DNA of 5,912 nt from Clostridia bacterium. GTDB taxonomy: Bacteria > Bacillota > Clostridia > Oscillospirales > SIG627. Every line of letters starts with the position of its first letter. Within the stretch, counting starts at the first letter, position 1. Made by a program: the position numbers and the translations under genes. The stretch spans positions 1 through 5,912 of the forward strand of contig JAFTEP010000186.1 in assembly GCA_017453605.1 (NCBI GenBank), written 5' to 3'. This document shows positions 1-4,451 of the stretch, in pieces. The notes below the pieces were generated by a model. That model saw nothing but the letters and a program-made list of their open reading frames with translations, did no database searches and was not told the DNA's origin.

Positions 1-72
1 CCGTTTTCGCGGCGGGTCGGGCGGGGACTGAAAAAAAGGTTCAAATTTCCTGAAAAATTTTTGAAAAAACTA
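1..72. other. Upstream intergenic stretch, no gene seen
   Basis: The first 30 bases are very GC-rich and resemble the reverse complement of parts of the GC-rich repeats found elsewhere in the window, but too little is present to assign them to a module. From about base 31 the sequence becomes A/T-rich, with several A and T runs leading into the promoter at 73-101. A/T-rich DNA just upstream of a -35 box can act as an UP element; that is inference only. No coding region is supported here. Confidence 0.4.
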
Positions 73-101
73 TAGACAAAATCTAAACAATGTATTATAA
101 T
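73..101 (+). promoter_or_regulatory. Sigma-A-type promoter of the surface protein gene
   Basis: A perfect -10 box TATAAT lies at 96-101. The hexamer TAGACA (5 of 6 matches to TTGACA) lies at 73-78, with an optimal 17-bp spacer. The transcript start is inferred to be near base 108, giving a 5' UTR of about 78 nt. A/T-rich sequence lies upstream. This is the clearest promoter in the window and points to strong housekeeping-type transcription of the downstream gene. Confidence 0.8.
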
Positions 102-107
102 ATAGGA

Positions 108-126
108 GCGGTTGGAATCCGACCGC
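108..126 (+). promoter_or_regulatory. 5'-end stem-loop of the leader transcript
   Basis: Bases 108-115 pair with 119-126 to give an 8-bp stem (seven Watson-Crick pairs and one G-U pair) closed by a 3-nt AAT loop. The stem begins at or next to the predicted transcription start, so the mRNA would start directly in a hairpin. Hairpins at extreme 5' ends are known to protect some bacterial mRNAs from 5'-end-dependent decay. That role is inferred here. Confidence 0.55.
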
Positions 127-135
127 CTGACGTCG

Positions 136-158
136 TATTAGTTTTATTAAAACTAATA
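136..158 (+). promoter_or_regulatory. Perfect A/T-rich palindrome in the 5' UTR
   Basis: TATTAGTTTT (136-145) and AAAACTAATA (149-158) form a perfect 10-bp inverted repeat around a 3-nt ATT centre. It lies inside the leader, about 15 nt before the AGGAG ribosome binding site (174-178). It may be a second mRNA hairpin keeping the ribosome site open or stabilising the message, or a DNA operator for a dimeric regulator just downstream of the transcript start. No U-run follows, so it is not a terminator. Confidence 0.55.
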
Positions 159-185
159 AATAAAAATTTAAAAAGGAGAAACACA

Positions 186-1790
186 ATGAAGAAAGTTCTC
201 AGTCTCGTTCTTGCAGCACTGATGATCGTCTCCGCGCTCGTCGTGGTCGCTTCGGCCGCCAAAGACGCTTCCGCCCCCTACAGCGGAACAGAGCTCACCG
301 ACGCATGGTACAGCAAGAAGAACAAGACCATCGAGATCAGCACCGCTGAACAGCTTCTCTACTTCCTCAGCGAGTGCAACACCAACGGCACCACCTTCGC
401 CGGCAAGACCGTCGTTCTCGCTAACGACATCGTCTTCAACGAGGGTGACTACAGCAAGTGGGAAAAGACTCCCCCCAAGTACAACATCGCCGAGCTGACC
501 GGCACCTCCGGCGGATTTGCCGGCACCTTTGACGGCCAGGGCCACACCATCAGCGGTCTGTACGTCAACAGGCTCGCCAAAGAAGAAGGCAGAGATCCTC
601 TCACCAACCTGCCCGTCTCGCTCTTTGGCAGCAACACCAGCGGTGTTTCCGGATACGCCGGACTTTTCGCCCAGGTTTCCGCTGACGCCAAGATCACCAA
701 CCTCAGGATCACCAACTCCTACTTCTCCGGCACCTACGCCACCGGCGCCGTCATCGGCCGCGTCACGGGCGACAACGTTGTCATCGAGAACGTTCAGGTC
801 GACAACACCATCGTCTACGCTACCTACACCCAGACCTCCGATCCTACCGTCGCTGACGAGAAGGACAAGGCAGGCCCCTATGAGAAGCATTGCTCCTCCG
901 GCGGTATCGTCGGTATGACCTCCGGCAACTTCGTCATCACCTTCAAGGACGTTCTGTATCACGGCGTCGTCGTCGGATGCGGAAGATTCGTCGGCGGTAT
1001 CTGCGGCAACATGCAGAGATGCCACATCATCCTCAAGAACGTCGGCTTCATCGGCAATTATGAGTCCAGATACGGCGACGTCTACAAGGGCGTCAACCTC
1101 TTCAAAGAGAACTCCGGCGGACTTGTCGGACGTGTCACCGATATCGCTATCGCTGACTATGCCGAGACCGGCACCGATATCCAGAACTGCTTCTTCATCG
1201 GCTACTTCAAGGCCAATGAACAGTCCACCACCTCCGGTCTGCTTTCCGGCCGCTGCGACAAGTGCACCGTCAACAACTTCTACGGCAACAAGGAAGCTTA
1301 TCCGCAGCTCCTCGGTCTGACCAACTGCGAAGACACCAACGGTCTCTCTAAGTGCTATGCTGAGAAGAAGTCCAAGCTCGAAGGCAAGGGCGCCGTTGCC
1401 ATGATCGGCCTTGACAGCAAGGTTTGGTTCGACAACGAAGGCACCGGCCCGATGCTCGCCACCTTCAAGGATGCCGTGACCGAGATCCAGAAGATCGACG
1501 ATTCCGATACCATCGGCGGCGACACCACTCCGGATCCGACCCAGGCTCCCACCAGTCAGGCTCCCACCAGCGAACAGCCTCAGACCAGCGAGCAGGCTCA
1601 GACCAGCGAACAGGCTCAGACCAGCGAACAGCCCGCTGCCACCGATGCCGCTCCCGCCAACACCACCAAGAAGCCCTCTTCCACCAGAAGACCTTCTTCC
1701 AACACCGGCGATATCACCACTTACATGATCGCCGCTGTCGTGATCTCCGCGGCTGCCGCTGTTGTGATCTCCAAGTCCCGCAGAGCGTAA
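186..1790 (+). CDS. Exported GLUG-repeat surface protein with C-terminal anchor
   Basis: This 534-residue protein is probably exported and wall- or membrane-attached; its ligand is unknown. The ATG at 186 is chosen because AGGAG (174-178) precedes it by 7 nt and the protein then opens with a classic signal peptide (MKK, hydrophobic core, cleavage near ASAA, residues 23-25); the frame opens at 90, but that upstream part lies in the leader. Residues about 30-445 contain glycine-rich repeats resembling the GLUG family (a GTFDGQGHTISGLYV-type strand near 110-126, GYAGLF at 156, SGGIVG near 238, SGGLVG at 310), which suggests a beta-helix. Residues about 446-505 are a Thr/Gln/Ser/Glu/Pro-rich stalk. 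The end has NTGD (506-509), a hydrophobic helix (about 512-529) and a KSRRA tail: a sortase-like layout without LPXTG. The mature part has ten cysteines. Codons are strongly biased to AAC, ATC, GTC and AAG, suggesting high expression. The gene is monocistronic, with its own promoter and terminator. The GLUG assignment is from motif recognition. Confidence 0.88.
   Translation: MKKVLSLVLAALMIVSALVVVASAAKDASAPYSGTELTDAWYSKKNKTIEISTAEQLLYFLSECNTNGTTFAGKTVVLANDIVFNEGDYSKWEKTPPKYNIAELTGTSGGFAGTFDGQGHTISGLYVNRLAKEEGRDPLTNLPVSLFGSNTSGVSGYAGLFAQVSADAKITNLRITNSYFSGTYATGAVIGRVTGDNVVIENVQVDNTIVYATYTQTSDPTVADEKDKAGPYEKHCSSGGIVGMTSGNFVITFKDVLYHGVVVGCGRFVGGICGNMQRCHIILKNVGFIGNYESRYGDVYKGVNLFKENSGGLVGRVTDIAIADYAETGTDIQNCFFIGYFKANEQSTTSGLLSGRCDKCTVNNFYGNKEAYPQLLGLTNCEDTNGLSKCYAEKKSKLEGKGAVAMIGLDSKVWFDNEGTGPMLATFKDAVTEIQKIDDSDTIGGDTTPDPTQAPTSQAPTSEQPQTSEQAQTSEQAQTSEQPAATDAAPANTTKKPSSTRRPSSNTGDITTYMIAAVVISAAAAVVISKSRRA
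1542..1634 (+). repeat. In-frame tandem repeats coding the stalk
   Basis: Two 15-bp units (1542-1556, 1557-1571) are followed by a 9-bp remnant and then three 18-bp units (1581-1598, 1599-1616, 1617-1634). The 18-bp units code QTSEQA-type hexapeptides. The last two 18-bp units are almost identical at DNA level (differing only at their ends), which suggests recent slippage duplication. All units are multiples of three, so copy number can change without frameshift, altering the length of the stalk between the globular domain and the C-terminal anchor. Confidence 0.85.
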
Positions 1791-1837
1791 GACTCAGAGA
1801 AAACAAAATTGATCAGGCGCTTGCGCCGATAAAAAAG

Positions 1838-1867
1838 ATCCGTCCCTCCCGGGGCGGATTTTTTTTT
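1838..1867 (+). terminator. Intrinsic terminator of the surface protein gene
   Basis: Bases 1838-1846 pair with 1851-1859 (9 bp, one G-U pair, 4-nt loop), and the 3' arm merges into a run of nine T (1859-1867). An A-run (1831-1836) on the 5' side could extend the stem. It begins 47 nt after the stop codon. A smaller hairpin (GGCG, CTTG, CGCC at 1816-1827) lies just before it. Geometry and U-tract are those of a strong Rho-independent terminator, which separates this gene from the hydrogenase maturation operon. Confidence 0.9.
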
Positions 1868-1939
1868 GCGCTCCGCCGCTGCGTGCCTCCGGCGGCGAGT
1901 GACTTTCTTTTCCGCGCCTCCGGCGGCGGGGCTCTGCCC

Positions 1940-1975
1940 CCGACCCGCAAAGGGCTCCCGCCCTTTGGACCCGGG
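1940..1975 (+). repeat. Module P, left copy
   Basis: This 36-bp sequence is repeated exactly, in inverted orientation, at 2536-2571. It contains its own hairpin: CAAAGGGC (1948-1955) pairs with GCCCTTTG (1960-1967) around a 4-nt TCCC loop. No U-run follows, so it is not an ordinary terminator. Similar palindromes are, from memory, frequent between genes in gut clostridia. Confidence 0.88.
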
Positions 1976-2040
1976 AAAAAACGGGATTATTGTTCGTTCT
2001 TTCGTTTTGCCTCGTCTTATTTATCGGCGACAATAATCCT

Positions 2041-2068
2041 CGGTAAGGGTCGGCGCCTCGACGACCCG
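2041..2068 (+). repeat. Module S, copy 1
   Basis: The stem GGGTCG (2047-2052) pairs with CGACCC (2062-2067) around a 9-nt loop. Related copies lie at 2636-2662 and 5812-5837 in the same orientation; each is preceded by a short AATAATCC-like or similar A/T-rich sequence. This copy sits inside the left arm of the P-R-Q element, where the right arm has no counterpart, so it is probably a secondary insertion. Confidence 0.75.
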
Positions 2069-2113
2069 TTTCGCGCGGATCCCGTGCGCCCACGACGACC
2101 AGCCGGAAAAGGC

Positions 2114-2151
2114 TTTCGCCGCCGCATTCGGCGTCGGCGAGGGAGACGGAG
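2114..2151 (+). repeat. Module R, copy 1
   Basis: The stem 2116-2125 pairs with 2131-2140, with one C/T mismatch (2122/2134) and a 5-nt loop. It is followed by a GA-rich tail ending in GACGGAG. A diverged inverted copy is at 2464-2500, a bare perfect hairpin at 5694-5721, and another full copy with tail at 5872-5912. This copy directly precedes module Q, as its inverted counterpart does on the other side. Confidence 0.75.
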
Positions 2152-2170
2152 TGTAAATGGGCTATGGTGT

Positions 2171-2219
2171 CCCCTCATCAGTCAGCTGCGCTGACAGCTT
2201 CCCCTCCAGGGGGAAGCCT
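2171..2219 (+). repeat. Module Q, left copy of a 49-bp perfect inverted repeat
   Basis: All 49 bases match the reverse complement of 2397-2445. The module holds two hairpins: GTCAGC (2181-2186) with GCTGAC (2190-2195) around a 3-nt loop, and GCTTCCCC (2197-2204) with GGGGAAGC (2210-2217) around a 5-nt loop. There is no U-tract. The repeat resembles a dispersed palindromic element that I recall from many gut Firmicutes genomes. It is noncoding, although short spurious reading frames run through it. Confidence 0.9.
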
Positions 2220-2396
2220 AAAGAGCGGCACTTTCTGTTCTGACTTAACATAGAGCCAAAGCATTACTATCAACGATTTAAGAAATCATTCTGGTCTATT
2301 GATAATTGTAAAATGATAATTGTAAAAGAAAACACGAAACATCCAGATACACGCAACAATTCATTTGTTAATCAACAAATAAAAGTGCGGTTTTGA
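2220..2396. other. AT-rich core between inverted Q modules
   Basis: This 177-bp segment is clearly A/T-richer than its GC-rich surroundings. It contains a tandem duplication of TGATAATTGTAAAA (2300-2313 and 2314-2327) and a palindrome ATTTGTT/AACAAAT (2363-2369, 2374-2380). Its two ends retain weak inverted similarity (GCGGCACTTT near 2225 against AAAAGTGCGG near 2381), so the Q inverted repeat once extended further inward. No coding region is convincing. It could be the core of a miniature element, or a spacer trapped between two separately inserted repeats. Confidence 0.6.
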
Positions 2397-2445
2397 AGGC
2401 TTCCCCCTGGAGGGGAAGCTGTCAGCGCAGCTGACTGATGAGGGG
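2397..2445 (-). repeat. Module Q, right inverted copy
   Basis: This is the exact reverse complement of 2171-2219 over 49 bases, so the two could pair into a long cruciform or RNA stem. Each copy can alternatively fold into its own two small hairpins. The base just outside the module differs from the left copy on each side, which sets the limits of the perfect match. Confidence 0.9.
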
Positions 2446-2463
2446 TCCCCATAACATATTCTC

Positions 2464-2500
2464 TCCGTTCCCTTCGTCTGAGCCAAAAGCGAAGACGAAA
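2464..2500 (-). repeat. Module R, copy 2 (diverged, inverted)
   Basis: On the minus strand the order is R hairpin, ACGGAGAG-like tail, then module Q, as in the left arm. The stem TTCGTCT (2473-2479) pairs with AGACGAA (2493-2499). Compared with copy 1, two base pairs are changed on both sides (C:G to T:A and G:C to T:A), so the stem survives although the sequence has diverged. Confidence 0.7.
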
Positions 2501-2535
2501 ACAAAACGCCGTTGATCGAACAAAGACCCCGGATC

Positions 2536-2571
2536 CCCGGGTCCAAAGGGCGGGAGCCCTTTGCGGGTCGG
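2536..2571 (-). repeat. Module P, right inverted copy
   Basis: This is an exact reverse complement of 1940-1975 (36 of 36 bases). It forms the outer pair of the nested inverted repeat that also contains R and Q. Inward of both P copies the arms share diverged TTGTTCG, CGTTTTG and TCGTCTT blocks in the same order, so the similarity is of whole arms and not of P alone. Confidence 0.88.
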
Positions 2572-2635
2572 ATTCACCCCGCCGCTGCGTGCCTCGCGTC
2601 GGGGACCTCGGAAAAACCCCGCTGCATTGTTATCC

Positions 2636-2662
2636 GGTAGGGGTCGGCGCCCACGACGACCC
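2636..2662 (+). repeat. Module S, copy 2
   Basis: GGGTCG (2641-2646) pairs with CGACCC (2657-2662) around a 10-nt loop. It is preceded by TTATCCGGTAG, similar to the flank of copy 1. It ends about 50 bp before the TM1266-like gene and would be in the leader if transcription of the hyd operon starts upstream of it. Confidence 0.75.
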
Positions 2663-2713
2663 GCCGGGACAGTCTGGATAAGCAGTAAATAAATTTATAA
2701 AGGAGATATAAAA

Positions 2714-2968
2714 ATGAACACAAGAGTCGCCGTCATGGGCATCATCGTCGAAAACCGCGAGAGCGTCGCCGAGCTCAACGCGATCCTGCACGATTTCGCG
2801 GACGTCATCATCGGCAGGATGGGCATACCCTACCGCGAGAAGAACATCAACGTCATCAGCGTCGCCGTCGACGCGCCTCAGGAGAAGATCAACGCGCTCT
2901 CCGGGAAGATCGGAAAGCTTGACGGAGTCAGCGTCAAGACCGCGTTTTCAAATCTAAAGGAAGAATAA
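2714..2968 (+). CDS. TM1266-family putative [FeFe]-hydrogenase system regulator
   Basis: This is an 84-residue cytosolic protein of the TM1266 family: small ACT-like, ferredoxin-fold proteins encoded beside hydE/hydF/hydG and presumed to regulate the iron-only hydrogenase system. The biochemical role and ligand are unknown. The sequence shows the family pattern: a first strand RVAVMGIIV (residues about 4-12), a helix with SVAELNAILHDF, a GRMGIPYREK turn, a strand INVISVAVDA, a second helix with EKINALSGKIGKLDGV and a final strand SVKTAFS. It has no DNA-binding helix-turn-helix of its own. The ATG at 2714 follows a strong AGGAG (2701-2705) with 8-nt spacing. hydG starts 25 bp downstream. Family membership is a confident recognition from motif and context; regulation is only inferred. 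Confidence 0.9.
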   Translation: MNTRVAVMGIIVENRESVAELNAILHDFADVIIGRMGIPYREKNINVISVAVDAPQEKINALSGKIGKLDGVSVKTAFSNLKEE

Positions 2969-2993
2969 AATTTCAGAAACGGAAGCTTGAATC

Positions 2994-4442
2994 ATGGCAA
3001 AATACGATCCTAAATCGCCGCATGCCGACGATTTCATCAACGACGAAGAGATCCTCGACACCCTCGAATACGCCGAGAAGCACAAAAACGACGCCGCGCT
3101 CATCGACGCCATCTTAGAGAAGGCGCGTCCCGCGAGAAACGGGAAGAGCGTCCGCTGCACGGGGCTCGGTCACCGCGACGCCGCGGTGCTCCTCGCCTGC
3201 GAACTGCCGGACAAAAACGAAAAGATCTTTGCTCTCGCCAGGGAGATCAAGCAGACCTTCTACGGCAACCGCATCGTCATCTTCGCGCCGCTCTATCTCT
3301 CGAACTACTGCGTCAACGGCTGCGTCTACTGCCCCTACCACCTCAAGAACAAGCACATCACGAGGAAAAAACTCACCCAGGAAGAGGTGCGCCGCGAGGT
3401 CATCGCGCTCCAGGACATGGGTCACAAGCGCCTCGCGATCGAATCGGGCGAGGACCCCAAGAACAACCCGCTCGAATACATCCTCGAGTGCATCGACACG
3501 ATCTATTCGATCCGCCACAAGAACGGCGCGATCAGGAGGGTCAACGTCAACATCGCGGCGACCGACGTCGGATCCTACCGCCGCCTGAAAGAGGCCGGGA
3601 TCGGCACTTATATCCTTTTCCAGGAAACTTATCACAAGAAAAGCTATCTCGAACTGCACCCGACCGGACCTAAGCACGACTACGACTGGCACACCGAGGC
3701 GATGGACCGCGCTATGCAGGGCGGGATCGACGACGTGGGGCTGGGCGTCCTGTTCGGGCTCGAAAGGTACAAATACGAGTTCACCGGGCTCATCATGCAC
3801 GCCGAGCATCTCGAGGCGGCGTTCGGAGTCGGGCCGCACACGATCAGCGTGCCGAGGGTGAAGCGCGCCGACGACATCGATCCCGACGTGTTCGACAACG
3901 GCATCGACGACGGCACCTTCGCGAAGATCGTCGCCTGCATCAGGCTCGCCGTGCCCTACACGGGAATGATCATCTCGACCAGGGAATCCGAACAGGTCCG
4001 CGCAAGGCTGCTCGAGCTCGGGATATCGCAGGTCAGCGGCGGCTCGCGCACCTCCGTCGGCGGCTACGCCGAGAAGGAGCGCCCGCACGACACGGAGCAG
4101 TTCGACGTCAGCGATCAGCGCAGTCTCGACGAGGTCGTCAGATGGCTGATGGAGAACGGACACATCCCGTCGTTCTGCACCGCCTGCTACCGCGAGGGCA
4201 GGACGGGCGACCGCTTCATGAGCCTCTGCAAGACGGGTCAGATCATCAACTGCTGTCACCCCAACGCGCTGATGACGCTGCAGGAATACCTTTCGGACTA
4301 CGCCTCACCCGAGACGCTTGCGCTCGGCGAGAAGGTCATAGCCGCAGAGCTTGAAAAGATCGAGAATCCCAAGGTCAAAGAGATCGCGAAGAAAAACGTC
4401 GCGGATATCCGCTCCGGCGCGGGGCGCGATTTCCGCTTCTGA
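2994..4442 (+). CDS. hydG: [FeFe] hydrogenase H-cluster radical SAM maturase HydG
   Basis: HydG cleaves L-tyrosine with a radical SAM cluster, releasing p-cresol and producing CO and cyanide that become the Fe-CO-CN synthon of the H-cluster. The 482-residue protein has the radical SAM motif CVNGCVYC (Cys106, Cys110, Cys113; CX3CX2C). It also has the HydG-specific C-terminal CX2CX22C site (Cys395, Cys398, Cys421) for the auxiliary iron-sulfur cluster where the synthon is built. ESGEDP and GVGPHTISVPR, typical of HydG, are intact. Length is normal for the family and no residue appears missing. The ATG at 2994 has a modest GGAAG (2981-2985) at 8 nt. It lies 25 bp after the regulator and 9 bp before hydF, so the genes are almost certainly cotranscribed. 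Long open frames on the opposite strand are GC-driven shadows. ThiH and other radical SAM enzymes are excluded by the C-terminal cysteines. Confidence 0.97.
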   Translation: MAKYDPKSPHADDFINDEEILDTLEYAEKHKNDAALIDAILEKARPARNGKSVRCTGLGHRDAAVLLACELPDKNEKIFALAREIKQTFYGNRIVIFAPLYLSNYCVNGCVYCPYHLKNKHITRKKLTQEEVRREVIALQDMGHKRLAIESGEDPKNNPLEYILECIDTIYSIRHKNGAIRRVNVNIAATDVGSYRRLKEAGIGTYILFQETYHKKSYLELHPTGPKHDYDWHTEAMDRAMQGGIDDVGLGVLFGLERYKYEFTGLIMHAEHLEAAFGVGPHTISVPRVKRADDIDPDVFDNGIDDGTFAKIVACIRLAVPYTGMIISTRESEQVRARLLELGISQVSGGSRTSVGGYAEKERPHDTEQFDVSDQRSLDEVVRWLMENGHIPSFCTACYREGRTGDRFMSLCKTGQIINCCHPNALMTLQEYLSDYASPETLALGEKVIAAELEKIENPKVKEIAKKNVADIRSGAGRDFRF

Positions 4443-4444
4443 GG
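4441..4444 (+). promoter_or_regulatory. hydF ribosome binding site overlapping the hydG stop
   Basis: GAGG shares two bases with the TGA stop of hydG (4440-4442) and sits 7 nt before the hydF ATG. The overlap suggests translational coupling, so HydF and HydG would be made in linked amounts. It also fixes the ATG at 4452 as the start. Confidence 0.7.
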
Positions 4445-4451
4445 TAAAAAT

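Larger units (their letters stand above)
1868..2713. other. Long gene-free region made of palindromic repeat modules
   Basis: About 850 bp hold no credible gene. The region is a mosaic of short GC-rich palindromic modules, separately listed as P, S, R and Q, around an AT-rich core at 2220-2396. A 17-bp direct repeat starting CCGCCGCTGCG occurs at 1873-1889 and 2579-2595, just outside the outer modules. No tRNA, rRNA or recognisable riboswitch was seen. The promoter of the downstream hyd operon should lie here, but I could not identify a convincing one: the last 45 bp before the regulator gene are A/T-rich, without a well-spaced -35 box. Confidence 0.7.

Noticed and set aside
90..185. N-terminal extension of the surface protein from the ATG at 90
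   Set aside because: It would place the start inside the -10 region of the promoter and bury the signal peptide; the ATG at 186 has the ribosome site.
168..1025. 285-codon open frame antisense to the surface protein gene
   Set aside because: Gly/Val/Asp low-complexity translation opposite a gene with signal peptide, ribosome site, promoter and terminator; it is a shadow.
1424..2194. 256-codon plus-strand open frame running through the gene end, terminator and repeats
   Set aside because: It is out of frame with the real gene, rich in Arg/His from repeat DNA, and crosses a strong terminator.
1940..2219. Modules P and Q as intrinsic terminators
   Set aside because: The stems are good but no T-run follows on either strand; the real terminator is at 1838-1867.
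2171..2445. CRISPR array or CRISPR-like repeat
   Set aside because: Only two Q copies, inverted, 177 bp apart; no series of regularly spaced direct repeats and no cas gene.
2361..2546. 61-codon minus-strand open frame in the intergenic region
   Set aside because: Most of it translates the Q and R repeat modules; such frames are a known source of spurious hypothetical proteins. No convincing ribosome site.
2680..2700. Promoter from TAAATA or TTATAA just before the regulator gene
   Set aside because: No acceptable -35 hexamer at 16-18 bp spacing; the upstream bases are GC-rich module S flank.
3114..4259. 381-codon open frame antisense to hydG
   Set aside because: It is an exact shadow of hydG caused by GC-rich codon positions; composition is Arg/Asp/Val/Ala-biased, with no motif, and hydG itself is unmistakable.
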